A stretch of DNA of 64,000 nucleotides, taken from NCBI GenBank assembly GCA_964464965.1, contig CAYXHM010000001.1, forward strand, positions 248,001 to 312,000, in the 5' to 3' direction. This document shows positions 51,879-61,270 of the stretch, piece after piece. This stretch comes from UBA5543 sp964464965 (GTDB lineage Bacteria > Bacteroidota > Bacteroidia > Chitinophagales > Chitinophagaceae). Position 1 is the stretch's first letter, and each line of letters starts with the position of its first letter. The position numbers and the translations under genes were made by a program. Under the pieces are notes generated by a model. That model was given only the letters and a program-made list of their open reading frames with translations, made no database searches and was not told the DNA's origin.

Positions 51879-52283
51879 ATGAAAGTGAATGAAGTTCCGC
51901 AAGACCCCAAAAAGTTTAAAGGGGGCGATGTACTGACCAAGGTGGTGTATGCGGTGGATGATGAGGGGAAATATACCGGTGTGAACAGCGCCGGGTGGGA
52001 GGCGGAGAACATGGCCACCAAACAGGCCTGGGATGCCATAGATGCAGACCTGGAAGCTATAGAAAAACAGGTAAAGGCGGGGGAAATAAGCCCCGTGGCA
52101 TACTACATGAACAAATGCCTGATGGACGTGGGCCTGCTGGCAAAATACATGGGCAAATGGGGCTGGCAGGTAAAACGCCATATGAAGCCATCCGTCTTTA
52201 ACAAACTGGGCAAAGACACCCTTGAAAAATACGCGTCAGTATTTAATATTACAGTTGACGAACTGTTATCTTTCGGCAAATAG
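51879..52283 (+). CDS. Small hypothetical protein with XRE-like C-terminus, partner of BtrH_N gene
   Basis: A 134-residue protein without signal peptide. The N-terminal half (MKVNEVPQDPKKFKGGDVLTKVVYAVDDEG...) is of unknown type. The C-terminal half (LLAKYMGKWGWQVKRH, PSVFNKLGKDTLEKYA, FNITVDELLSF) resembles a degenerate HTH_XRE domain by pattern. It precedes the BtrH_N gene by 25 bp on the same strand. The proteins may work as a pair; its function is not known to me. Confidence 0.75.
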   Translation: MKVNEVPQDPKKFKGGDVLTKVVYAVDDEGKYTGVNSAGWEAENMATKQAWDAIDADLEAIEKQVKAGEISPVAYYMNKCLMDVGLLAKYMGKWGWQVKRHMKPSVFNKLGKDTLEKYASVFNITVDELLSFGK

Positions 52284-52308
52284 GCGGGTACAATTATTAA
52301 AAACATCC

Positions 52309-53313
52309 ATGTCAGTTATAAATTTTAAGCATTACCAGCACGCCCACTGCGAAAGTGGCGTGACTACCAACCTGCTGCGGCACGAAGGCGTGAGCATAAC
52401 AGAGCCCCTTGCATTTGGCATAGGCGCGGGTTTGTTCTTTGCGCACCTGCCATTTGTTAAAGTAAGCGGTGTGCCGGGCAGCAGCTTCCGCTCGTGGCCG
52501 GGGTCTATCTTCAAACGGGTGAACAAAAGCCTGGGCATAGAGGTGCATACACAGCGTTTCAGCTCGGCAGAAAAAGCTATGGCGGGGCTGGATGCGGTGC
52601 TGCAACAGGGCAAGCCCGTAGGCATGCTCAGCAGCGTGTATTACCTGCCTTACCTGCCGGAGGCCTTCCGTTTTCACTTTAACGCGCACAACCTGGTGGC
52701 GCATGGCAAGGAAAATGGCCTCTACCACATCAGCGACCCGGTGATGGAAGACTTTACCACCATACTCCCCGAAGACCTGGCAAAAGCACGTTTTGCCAAA
52801 GGCACGCCTGAGCCTAAGGGTTTTATGTATTACGTAAAGAACGTACCTGGAAAAATAGACTTTGCAGCGGCTATACAGAAAAGCATAAAAAAGAACTGTT
52901 ACCTGATGCTTTCTCCCCCACTGCCCTGGTTTGGTATCAATGCCATATTCCTGCTATCCAGGAAAATAAGGAAGTATCCGCAGCAGCTCAGCCCGCGCCA
53001 GGCACAGCTTTATTTAGGCAACATTATACGTATGCAGGAAGAAATAGGCACGGGTGGTGCTGGTTTCAGGTTTTTATACGCAGCCTTTTTGCAGGAAGCA
53101 GCCACCATGCTGAACAGGGACGAACTACAACGCTTTGCCGAAGAGTTGACTGCCATAGGCGACCAGTGGCGCAACTTTGCCTACAGTGCCGCCAGGCTTA
53201 TGAAAGACCGTAAAACAGACCTTGTGTCTTATGACGAGCTGGGAGATATGTTATTGTCATGCGGGGAGAAGGAAAAAGATTTCTTCAAACGCTTGGATAA
53301 GTTAAAATGGTAA
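52309..53313 (+). CDS. BtrH N-terminal-domain protein
   Basis: A 334-residue protein from MSVINFKHYQHAHCESG (ATG 52309); a longer frame to 52222 overlaps the upstream gene and is rejected. The N-terminal part matches BtrH_N, a papain-like-fold domain: H13-C14-ESGVTTNLLRHEG, GIGAGLFF, and later GKPVGMLSSVYYLPYLP, HNLVAHG and YHISDPV. BtrH is an acyltransferase in butirosin synthesis that moves an acyl group from carrier protein to the antibiotic; Cys14 would be the active residue. The C-terminal half is helical (DUF4872-like). A carrier protein or polyketide-type genes are not in view, so the substrate is open. Confidence 0.82.
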   Translation: MSVINFKHYQHAHCESGVTTNLLRHEGVSITEPLAFGIGAGLFFAHLPFVKVSGVPGSSFRSWPGSIFKRVNKSLGIEVHTQRFSSAEKAMAGLDAVLQQGKPVGMLSSVYYLPYLPEAFRFHFNAHNLVAHGKENGLYHISDPVMEDFTTILPEDLAKARFAKGTPEPKGFMYYVKNVPGKIDFAAAIQKSIKKNCYLMLSPPLPWFGINAIFLLSRKIRKYPQQLSPRQAQLYLGNIIRMQEEIGTGGAGFRFLYAAFLQEAATMLNRDELQRFAEELTAIGDQWRNFAYSAARLMKDRKTDLVSYDELGDMLLSCGEKEKDFFKRLDKLKW

Positions 53314-53331
53314 TAAGTTGCGGCTTTTTTG

Positions 53332-53361
53332 TTGATGCTTAAATATTAAACCTTATTTTTG
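53332..53361 (+). promoter_or_regulatory. Promoter of the GtrA-family gene
   Basis: TTG (53332-53334), 19-base spacer and TATTTTTG (53354-53361) fit the Bacteroidota -33/-7 pattern. The ATG at 53377 lies 16 bp after; the earlier in-frame start at 53359 would lie on the -7 element. Confidence 0.6.
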
Positions 53362-53376
53362 CCTTCTTTTTACCGG

Positions 53377-53883
53377 ATGATAGTGTTAAGTACAACGAGA
53401 GATAAAATACTGGCTTTCATTGATTTTTTCCACCAGCCTTTCGCCGGTTGGATCAATCGGCAAACATTCCGCTACCTGGCTTGCGGCGGTTCTAATACCG
53501 TGCTCGACATCCTGATATATTTCATCAGCTACAATTACATACTGATGCAGCAGCCGGTAGAGGTGCTGGGCATTACCATCTCTTCGCATATTGCCGCCTT
53601 CATCATATCTTTCAGTTTCAGTTTTCCCATAGGTTTTACTTTGTCCAAATACGTGGTGTTCCAGGAATCTACGCTAAAGGGCCGCATACAATTGTTCCGC
53701 TACGCAATGACGGTGTGCATGTGCATATTGCTCAACTATGTTTTCCTGAAGTTGTTCGTGGAAACATTCGGCTGGTTTGCCACACCTTCTAAAATACTCA
53801 CTACGGTTATTGTAGCCTTCTTCAGCTATGTATCACAGCGCAATTTCACGTTCAAGGTGAAACAGGACGTAGTGAAAATGTAA
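53377..53883 (+). CDS. GtrA family membrane protein
   Basis: A 168-residue protein with four membrane helices in the GtrA arrangement: FRYLACGGSNTVLDILIYFISYNYI in parts, ISSHIAAFIISFSFSFPIGFTLSKYVVF, LFRYAMTVCMCILLNYVFLKLFV and ILTTVIVAFFSYVSQRNFTF, which ends in the family's R-x-F-x-F. GtrA-type proteins are thought to flip bactoprenol-linked sugars or to aid cell-surface glycan assembly. The start at 53377 is chosen from the promoter position. Confidence 0.85.
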   Translation: MIVLSTTRDKILAFIDFFHQPFAGWINRQTFRYLACGGSNTVLDILIYFISYNYILMQQPVEVLGITISSHIAAFIISFSFSFPIGFTLSKYVVFQESTLKGRIQLFRYAMTVCMCILLNYVFLKLFVETFGWFATPSKILTTVIVAFFSYVSQRNFTFKVKQDVVKM

Positions 53884-53986
53884 GCTTTGCTTTACTTCCC
53901 GGGTAGTTAATTGTCATAAGGCTTTTGTAATTTTTTACCTGTACGCGCCTGCCGTATTGACGAATGTCTGCACTTTATTATCTTTA

Positions 53987-55474
53987 ATGATGTTTAAGGG
54001 AATACTATCTGTTTTACTTCTTTCAAATCTGTGCATTACAACCGCTTTACAGGCGCAGCATGTTACCATTATCAACAACATAGAGCGTGCACATACCTTG
54101 CTTAATGATGTATATAGCGAGCTGAACTATAACAATACGGTGGGCGATGTAAGCCTGCGCCTTACAGGCACGTACAAGTATGAGGGCAGCAGTACCAACC
54201 CCGCCTCTGCCAGGGATTTCACCATGTCTGCCGATGTAGTGCTGAGCAATGGTGGTGCACAACTGCTGCGTAAAGATACTTTTACCCGTGCAGGTGAGGA
54301 TGCGATAACATCGTTTTACGATATAGATGCCACGCACATAAATGTGTCTGAAGCGGGCGAAGCATTAAAACTTACAGATAAAGACAAAGAAAACTACCTG
54401 TACCAGTCGCTGATATTTTCTCCCAACATGCTGTTGCAGGCCTTGCTGAGTGATGCATCGCGCAACAACTTTATCAGTACCGACGACAAGTACCACATCA
54501 TACGCCACAACAATGCATCGGGCAATGTTTTTTTCCTGTACATCAATTCCAAAACCTACTACCTGGAAAAGATAGACCAGCCCATGTATGATGTAGTTTC
54601 GGGCGACCACTTCCGTACTATTACCTACAGTAAGTACAATGTGATAGACGGCTACCAGGTGCCTGGCAAAATCGTCATCACAAAAGACTCGAACGTTATA
54701 TACAATCTTAACATCCAGCTAAAAGAAATACTGCCGCGCGTAGATTATGGCATGCAGCGCCTTACGCAGAAAACCATTGGCCAATGGCTGCATATAGTAC
54801 CTATGCCACAGTGGAACAGCAAGACGGTGATAGCTGACATGAAAGACTTCCTGGTAGTAATTGAACCACCTGCAAATGTAGAGGCCGGTTATACCCTGCT
54901 GGACAACCTGAAACGCGCATACCCCGGTAAGGAGATACGCTACTGCGTAGTTTCTCACCTGCACCCGGACCATATGGGTGGTGTACGCCCCTTTATGGAA
55001 GAAGGTACCATCATTGTAACTACAGAGAGCACACGTAACTATTTTACAGGCATTGCACGCAACAAACACATGTTCTCAAAAGATGTCCGGGTAAAGAAAG
55101 CTATCACGCCTAAATTCCAGTTTGTGAATATGAACCGCTACGAGATAAAAGCAGGAGACCGCGTGGTGCAACTATTCCTGCTCAACAAGCGTTCTCACCA
55201 TGCGGATGAGTACATCATATCCTACATACCAGCTGACAAGATACTGGTAGAAGGAGACCTGATAAAGACCAACAACCTGAAACAGCGCACACTGAATGCC
55301 CAGGAAAAAGGCCTGGTAGATTTTATTGAATCTGAGAAGATAAATGTGAAACAAATAGTGCAAAACTGGCCGCATGAGAACGCCCCACAGATATTCGATT
55401 ACAGCCTTATCAAACCGGAATCTTCCAACAAACTATTAAATGGCACCAAAAAGGTTTTAGACGTGTTCAACTAA
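53987..55474 (+). CDS. Secreted MBL-fold hydrolase
   Basis: A 495-residue protein from MMFKGILSVLLLSNLCITTALQAQ (signal peptide; an upstream in-frame start at 53957 would add ten residues). Residues about 25-240 are a beta-rich domain of unknown type. A metallo-beta-lactamase domain follows with H324-L-H326-P-D328-H329 (SHLHPDHMGG), a later His in KRSHHADEYI and ILVEGD. Members of this broad group are hydrolases or lactonases; the substrate is unknown. Location is periplasmic or extracellular by the signal peptide. The bidirectional terminator at 55497 closes the gene. Confidence 0.8.
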   Translation: MMFKGILSVLLLSNLCITTALQAQHVTIINNIERAHTLLNDVYSELNYNNTVGDVSLRLTGTYKYEGSSTNPASARDFTMSADVVLSNGGAQLLRKDTFTRAGEDAITSFYDIDATHINVSEAGEALKLTDKDKENYLYQSLIFSPNMLLQALLSDASRNNFISTDDKYHIIRHNNASGNVFFLYINSKTYYLEKIDQPMYDVVSGDHFRTITYSKYNVIDGYQVPGKIVITKDSNVIYNLNIQLKEILPRVDYGMQRLTQKTIGQWLHIVPMPQWNSKTVIADMKDFLVVIEPPANVEAGYTLLDNLKRAYPGKEIRYCVVSHLHPDHMGGVRPFMEEGTIIVTTESTRNYFTGIARNKHMFSKDVRVKKAITPKFQFVNMNRYEIKAGDRVVQLFLLNKRSHHADEYIISYIPADKILVEGDLIKTNNLKQRTLNAQEKGLVDFIESEKINVKQIVQNWPHENAPQIFDYSLIKPESSNKLLNGTKKVLDVFN

Positions 55475-55496
55475 AATATCCAGTAGCACATAAATA

Positions 55497-55530
55497 GAAA
55501 ATGCCCCGGCCAATAAACCGGGGCATTTTT
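55497..55530. terminator. Bidirectional terminator
   Basis: AAAATGCCCCGG, CCAATAAA loop, CCGGGGCATTTTT; it ends the MBL gene and, on the other strand, the first adhesin-like gene, whose stop is 20 bp away. Confidence 0.92.
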
Positions 55531-55549
55531 CTTACTGTCTATTTATCAA

Positions 55550-57304
55550 TTATAACCTTGTAAACTTTTCCTGGGCCACTATCCTTTCCTGCTCAGTTAT
55601 CTGCACCATGTAGATATCTGCCACCAGTTGGCTGATGTCTATGCGGGTATTATTATCAGGCAATGCCCCGGTTTTAACAACACGACCGGTTTTATCTACT
55701 ATCCTGTATTTAAGGTCCCTGCCTGCAATAGCTATATTGCTGATGTACAAATCTGATGCATTGGCAGGATTAGGGTACAATACCATATCAAAAACACCAT
55801 CAATGTTATCTACAGAGGTTTTGTTTACAGACAGTACCGCAACATCGCTGGTATCGCCGGGCATGTTGCACATTGCACTGCTCATTACTACACACCTGAA
55901 CCTGTAGTTGTTCTGTACTGTACTTACACCTGTTACATACAACGTATTGGTTTTTACACCGCTGTAAATGCCCCCGTTGTTCAGGTTTACAAAATTACCA
56001 CCGGGTGCCGCTGCCTGCCATTGATAGCTGGCCCCTGCAGATGTCGCACCTACTTCAAATTTTATTGTTTTGCCGGGGCTGACAAATGTATCCCTGGGTG
56101 ATGCTGCTACAACAGGCACAGGTGTCACATTGAGTTTCAACTCTGTAGATGTTTCTGTATTGCAAACACCATTTACAATACACCTAAACCTGCCACCGTT
56201 CAGCGTATCGTGTACACCGTTAATACGCAGCACATTACCCATGTTTGTATATAGGGGGTGGTTATCTACATCTACAAAACCGCCACTTGTAGTATATACC
56301 TGCCATTTATAAGAATTTACAGCACCCTTTGCATTAACAGATAAATCTTTTACAGAGTTGAGACAAGCAGTATCAAGGGGTTTTAATGGCTGCAAGGCTA
56401 CAAGCGGGTCAACCTGCATTTTCACCTCGTCTGTCGTATCCTCGCATTTCATCTTACTTACAATACAACGATACTTGTTGTTATTAAAGTTGCCCGGGGT
56501 GCTTTTGGTGGTTAACTCGTTGGTCTTAGTCCCGGAATAAATACCGTCATCTTTTATATCCACAAAGCCATTGCCTGCATCTACCTGCCATTGATAGGTA
56601 CCTACGTCATCACCCTCCATTATAATACTCGTCGCCATATTCTCGCACACAACTGCGTCCACAGGTTGTTTTGTTACAGAGGTTGAGCAGGTCATCAGGT
56701 CGAAGCCGAACCTGTACAAGATTCCACGGGCAGATACCTTGGTAGAGCTTGCGGGTGTACTGTACAATTGCGTATTCCCTTTCATAAGCGGGGCATCTGT
56801 CATAATATCATATCCCGCTGGCGGGCTTGTCATCTTATCCTGGCTAATGTCCACTATAATAGGCTGTGAGAAATCTACCGTTACAGGTGTGGTAAGTTCT
56901 ATTTTTAGCCAGTCGCCAGCATTCAAAGCAGGGAAGGCCCTAGTAGGGTCATTTACAGCTTGCGTTAAGCCTGTTACATAATTGGTAAGGGTAAGTAGCG
57001 ATGTGTTGCCTATGCTCACCTTAAAATTTGTATAAGTTGTTGCTACAGATTTGCTTGCGATTTTAAAGTAAATGGCTGTAATAGTACCGGTGGTAGGCGT
57101 AGCAGGTGTAAACTTACCTGCAGGATATAGAAACTGCGACCTGTAGTCACTATAATCAGTTTTGGAATTGCTGGAACCTAATGGTACCGGATCTCCCGCA
57201 CTGCCAAAAGCGAATTCGTAGGCCGGCGTTTGCGCCTTAGCACCTACAGATACTACTGTGCATAGGACTAATAAAAATGTTTTAGCGTAAATAGAAATAT
57301 TCAT
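55550..57304 (-). CDS. Modular T9SS adhesin-like protein 1 of tandem array
   Basis: A 584-residue protein with a signal peptide (MNISIYAKTFLLVLCTVVSVGAKAQ, in two parts here). The N-terminal beta-rich domain (about 30-210; YEFAFGSAGDPVPLGSS, ITAIYFKIASKS) is shared with the next gene. Three Ig-like modules follow (YQWQVD, YKWQVYT, YQWQAAAPGG, each with Y/F-R-C-I/V). The last 80 residues are a type A T9SS sorting domain (LYPNPANASDLYISN...ERIVAQEKFTRL). Predicted surface protein; ligand unknown. Gene order and sequence show it is a paralogue of the two following genes, and it is the most divergent at the 3' end. Confidence 0.85.
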   Translation of the reverse strand: MNISIYAKTFLLVLCTVVSVGAKAQTPAYEFAFGSAGDPVPLGSSNSKTDYSDYRSQFLYPAGKFTPATPTTGTITAIYFKIASKSVATTYTNFKVSIGNTSLLTLTNYVTGLTQAVNDPTRAFPALNAGDWLKIELTTPVTVDFSQPIIVDISQDKMTSPPAGYDIMTDAPLMKGNTQLYSTPASSTKVSARGILYRFGFDLMTCSTSVTKQPVDAVVCENMATSIIMEGDDVGTYQWQVDAGNGFVDIKDDGIYSGTKTNELTTKSTPGNFNNNKYRCIVSKMKCEDTTDEVKMQVDPLVALQPLKPLDTACLNSVKDLSVNAKGAVNSYKWQVYTTSGGFVDVDNHPLYTNMGNVLRINGVHDTLNGGRFRCIVNGVCNTETSTELKLNVTPVPVVAASPRDTFVSPGKTIKFEVGATSAGASYQWQAAAPGGNFVNLNNGGIYSGVKTNTLYVTGVSTVQNNYRFRCVVMSSAMCNMPGDTSDVAVLSVNKTSVDNIDGVFDMVLYPNPANASDLYISNIAIAGRDLKYRIVDKTGRVVKTGALPDNNTRIDISQLVADIYMVQITEQERIVAQEKFTRL

Positions 57305-57460
57305 ATCTGAAGTTGATTTTTTAGATGTACTTATCAGACATAGAATCTCCTAATAACGTGAGTAAACTGTTAAACCGGAAGTTTAAAAAATATAAATTTT
57401 AATCTATTTTTAATCTATTTCAGTAAAAATATTGGTGGTAGTTAATATTCCTGATAATAT

Positions 57461-57497
57461 AAAATGGATGACCTGGCTTGGCAGATCACCCATTTTA
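57461..57497 (-). terminator. Terminator-like hairpin, imperfect copy
   Basis: AAAATGGATGACCTG, GCTTGG loop, CAGATCACCCATTTT; two mismatches relative to the perfect version at 59431-59468, showing the intergenic region was duplicated together with the gene. Confidence 0.7.
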
Positions 57498-57515
57498 TTT
57501 GAGACATATATTTAT

Positions 57516-59273
57516 TTATAATCTTGTAAACTTCTCCTGGGCCACTATCCTACCCTGCTCAGTTATCTGCACTATGTATATATCTGCAGCAAGCCCGCCG
57601 ATATCTATGCGGGTATTATTGTCAGATAACGCGCCGGCTTTTATTACACGGCCGGTTTTATCTACTATCTTATATCCAAACTTTCTGCCACTGGCCATAA
57701 CAGTACTGCTAATGTAAAGGTCTGATGCATTGGCAGGGTTGGGATATAATACTATGCTGACAGTACCATCAATGTTATTTACAGAGGTTTTGTCAACTGA
57801 CAGCACAGCTTCGTCGCTGGTATCTCCGGGGCTGTTGCACAGCAGGCTGCTCATAATGATACACCTGAACCGGAAATTATTCTGCACGGTACTTATACCT
57901 TTTACAATAAGCTGGCTGGTTTTTACGCCGCTGTATATGCCACCATCGTTCAGGTTTACAAAATTACCCAGTGGTGGCGCTGCCTGCCATTGGTACCTGG
58001 CACCGGCAGCAGTAGCTTCTGCTTTAAATATTGCAATACTACCCGGTTTTACGAATGTATCTCTGGGAGACAAGCCGACAGATGGTATAGGTGCTACATT
58101 AAGTTCGAGTTCAGTAGAGATTGCAGTATCACAAATCCCATCTACTATACAACGAAACTTACCACCATCAAGTGTATCAGGCACGCCCGTTATACGTAGC
58201 ACATGTCCTAAATGGGTATATGGCGGAGCTGTGGGTACATCTACATATCCCACTCCCGGTACTAACACTTGCCACCTGTAGTTTACAATACTGCCGTCAC
58301 CTTTTATTACCAGATCTTTGGTAGCAGTAATGCAGGTTGTGTCTTTTGCATCCAGGGGTTCAAGTTTTACCAGTCCATTTACCGTAAGCACAGCTTCATC
58401 TGTAGTATCCTTACAACCTGGTTTCGCTATTATACACCTATACGCACTTCCATTTGCACTGTAAGGCACATTATTAACACTTAATGTACCCGTCTGTGCA
58501 CCAGAGTAAATACTGCCATCTGTAACATCAGAAAAAGAACCGCCATTTTGGTTGACCTGCCATTGATAAGTGCCTATATCAACACCTGCCATTGTAAAGT
58601 CAGTTCCATCTTCTTCACAAATGGTAGCAGCAACAGGGCTATGTGTCACAGCGGTAGAACAGGTTATTACGTCAAACCCAAAACGGTAGGTTAGTGTACG
58701 CGCAGTGCCGGTTGTTAAACCTGTGTTACCATATGTATGTGCATTACCCCCTACAGGGCCTGTACCTGTTTGAATGTCATAACCACCAGCACTACCACCA
58801 TTTATACTCGTTTGACTGACATCTACTACAAGTGGTTTTGTAAAATCAATCATTACAGGTGTTGTAAGGGTGATTTTCAACCATCCGCCTGAACTTACAG
58901 AAGGTGCGTTAAACGTGGTAGCATTCAACCCTTGTGTTAGCCCGGTAACGTAAGTCGTAGTTAAGGCTGTTTGCGTGGTATTACCTAAGCTAACAATAAG
59001 GTTACTGAAAACTGTGGCATTACAGTTGCTGGCTATTTTGAAGTAAACTGCTGTAATCAACCCTACAGGAGGAGCAGTCGGAGTATAAAATCCTGGGTGA
59101 TATAAAAACTGTGATTTGTAATTGCTCCATGAACTGGTGGGGTTACCTAACGGTATCGCATTCCCACTAGAGCCATATGCGTATTCATGTTGAGGGGTTT
59201 GAGCTTTTACACACACACATGATATGATGCATAAGGCTACTAAAAGTGTTTTAACGTAAATAGAAATATTCAT
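57516..59273 (-). CDS. Modular T9SS adhesin-like protein 2 of tandem array
   Basis: A 585-residue protein with signal peptide ending VKAQ. The N-terminal domain resembles that of protein 1 (HEYAYGSSGNAIPLGNP, ITAVYFKIASNC), then come Ig-like modules and the T9SS domain. Its C-terminal part from VAPIPSVGLSPRDTF to the end is almost identical to protein 3 (about a dozen base differences in roughly 580 bases by eye), whereas its N-terminal domain is not. This pattern implies duplication plus recombination. Surface location is predicted through T9SS. Confidence 0.85.
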   Translation of the reverse strand: MNISIYVKTLLVALCIISCVCVKAQTPQHEYAYGSSGNAIPLGNPTSSWSNYKSQFLYHPGFYTPTAPPVGLITAVYFKIASNCNATVFSNLIVSLGNTTQTALTTTYVTGLTQGLNATTFNAPSVSSGGWLKITLTTPVMIDFTKPLVVDVSQTSINGGSAGGYDIQTGTGPVGGNAHTYGNTGLTTGTARTLTYRFGFDVITCSTAVTHSPVAATICEEDGTDFTMAGVDIGTYQWQVNQNGGSFSDVTDGSIYSGAQTGTLSVNNVPYSANGSAYRCIIAKPGCKDTTDEAVLTVNGLVKLEPLDAKDTTCITATKDLVIKGDGSIVNYRWQVLVPGVGYVDVPTAPPYTHLGHVLRITGVPDTLDGGKFRCIVDGICDTAISTELELNVAPIPSVGLSPRDTFVKPGSIAIFKAEATAAGARYQWQAAPPLGNFVNLNDGGIYSGVKTSQLIVKGISTVQNNFRFRCIIMSSLLCNSPGDTSDEAVLSVDKTSVNNIDGTVSIVLYPNPANASDLYISSTVMASGRKFGYKIVDKTGRVIKAGALSDNNTRIDIGGLAADIYIVQITEQGRIVAQEKFTRL

Positions 59274-59430
59274 GTCGGAATTCTTTTTTAAATGTAGATG
59301 TATTTATCAGACACGGAATTTTTCCTTGACGTGAGTAAACAGGTTAAAAACGAAGGTTAAAAACATATATTTTAATTATTTTTTAATCTCTTTCGTTAAA
59401 ATACTGGAGGTAGTTAATGCTCCTGATAAT

Positions 59431-59468
59431 AAAAAATGGATGACCTGGCTGGCAGGTCATCCATTTTA
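59431..59468 (-). terminator. Perfect terminator hairpin of adhesin-like gene 3
   Basis: AAATGGATGACCTG, GCTGG loop, CAGGTCATCCATTT with A/T-runs at both ends, 19 bp past the stop codon at 59487. Confidence 0.85.
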
Positions 59469-59486
59469 TTTGAGATATATATTTAT

Positions 59487-61091
59487 TTATAACCTTGTAA
59501 ACTTCTCCTGGGCCACTATCCTGTCTTGTTCAGTTATCTGCACTATGTATATATCTGCTGCAAGCCCCCCGATATCTATGCGGGTATTATTGTCAGATAA
59601 TGCGCCGGCTTTTATTACACGGCCGGTTTTATCTACTATCTTATATTCAAACTTTCTGCCACTGGCCATAACATTACTGCTAATGTAAAGGTCTGATGCA
59701 TTGGCAGGGTTGGGATATAATACCATGCTGACAGTACCATCAATGTTATTTACAGAGGTTTTGTCAACAGACAGCACAGCTTCGTCGCTGGTATCTCCGG
59801 GACTGTTGCACAGCAGGCTGCTCATAATGATACACCTGAACCGGAAATTATTCTGCACGGTACTTATACCTTTTACAATAAGCTGGCTGGTTTTTACGCC
59901 GCTGTATATGCCACCATCGTTCAGGTTTACAAAATTACCCAGTGGTGGCGCTGCCTGCCATTGGTACCTGGCACCGGCAGCAGTAGCTTCTGCTTTAAAT
60001 ATTGCAATGCTACCCGGTTTTAGGAATGTATCTCTGGGAGACAAGCCGACAGATGGTATAGGTGCGACTGTCAGGCGCAGATTGGTGGTTGTATCAGCAT
60101 CGCATATGCCATTTACAATGCACCTGAAACGGCTGCCATCAAGTGTATCCGGCACACCAGTTATACGTAGCACATGTCCTAAATGGGTATATGGCGGAGC
60201 GGTGGGTACATCGACATAACCAACACCCGGCACAAAAATCTGCCACTGGAAGTTAACGATTGAGCCGTCTGCCTTCACCTGCAGGTCTTTAGTTGCAGTG
60301 ATACAAGTAGTATCTGTTGGTTTCAGGTTCTGGAGGTTTACCAGGCCATTTACGGTAAGGATAGCTTCGTCACTGGTATCTTTACATATACTTTTGGTAG
60401 CAATAACACGGTATATAGAACCATTAAGGTCAAAACCTGCATTGTTTATACCAATAGTGGCTGTATTAGAACCACTAAAGTTTGCGTTATTGACAACATC
60501 ATTAAAACCGGACCCCAGGTCTATTTGCCATTGGTAGTTGGTTACATCTACCGCGTTCACTGTAAATGATGCATTTTCTTCTTCGCATATGGTAGAATCA
60601 ACGGCTTGTTTAACAATTTCTGTAGAACAACTGATTCCATATACCTCTATTTCCCTGTGGTTGGGGTTGCCACTGCCCGCTATATTGTTAAATCTGAGCT
60701 TAGTTGTTGTTACAGGTGAGAATGTAACTGAATCCAGACAGGTAGCGCTGTTGTTATAATTCATTATGGTCGTGTAGGAAGTACCATTCCAGTACTCTAT
60801 GGTACAGGTGGTCATAGGGCGGCCATCTTTATAGAAAATAACTTTTGTGAGCGTTTGTGCGCTGCTCCATGTATATTCTATCCAGCCGTTGGTGCTCACC
60901 CAACCCCAGGGGGTAGAGCCGCAGTTAGCAATTACACCGTCATTATAATTGGCAGCACTATAATCGGGAGAACCAGTTGCACCACCACCAGAGTGTGCAC
61001 TTGTTGCCGTCAATGCGAGGTTCTGTGCATTAAGATCTGAAACCACTAAGATATAGAGCACCGCAATGCAAATTTTAAGTATAAATTTCAT
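59487..61091 (-). CDS. Modular T9SS adhesin-like protein 3 with discoidin-like N-terminus
   Basis: A 534-residue protein with signal peptide (MKFILKICIAVLYILVVSDLNAQ). The N-terminal domain (about 25-160) is unlike those of proteins 1 and 2 and resembles an F5/8 type C (discoidin-like) carbohydrate-binding domain: NLALTATSAHSG, YNDGVIANCGSTPWGWVS, WIEYTWSSAQTLTKVIFY (parts), LRFNNI, HREIEVYG. The Ig-like modules and the T9SS domain behind it match protein 2, including a near-identical last 190 residues. It is therefore a chimera of a new binding head and the array's common stalk and sorting signal. Confidence 0.87.
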   Translation of the reverse strand: MKFILKICIAVLYILVVSDLNAQNLALTATSAHSGGGATGSPDYSAANYNDGVIANCGSTPWGWVSTNGWIEYTWSSAQTLTKVIFYKDGRPMTTCTIEYWNGTSYTTIMNYNNSATCLDSVTFSPVTTTKLRFNNIAGSGNPNHREIEVYGISCSTEIVKQAVDSTICEEENASFTVNAVDVTNYQWQIDLGSGFNDVVNNANFSGSNTATIGINNAGFDLNGSIYRVIATKSICKDTSDEAILTVNGLVNLQNLKPTDTTCITATKDLQVKADGSIVNFQWQIFVPGVGYVDVPTAPPYTHLGHVLRITGVPDTLDGSRFRCIVNGICDADTTTNLRLTVAPIPSVGLSPRDTFLKPGSIAIFKAEATAAGARYQWQAAPPLGNFVNLNDGGIYSGVKTSQLIVKGISTVQNNFRFRCIIMSSLLCNSPGDTSDEAVLSVDKTSVNNIDGTVSMVLYPNPANASDLYISSNVMASGRKFEYKIVDKTGRVIKAGALSDNNTRIDIGGLAADIYIVQITEQDRIVAQEKFTRL

Positions 61092-61270
61092 ATCGTTTTC
61101 TTGTTATTACTTATTGGTTAAACAAATGCTATCATCTTAAAGATACCTAAAATTTGCGAAATTTTTAACATGTCTTTAATTTTAAATCTGTCCCTTATAT
61201 TTTAACAACCCATAGCCATGCATTCAGAGTGTGTTGCCTATATTTACAATTAAAACAGTACAATAACGAT

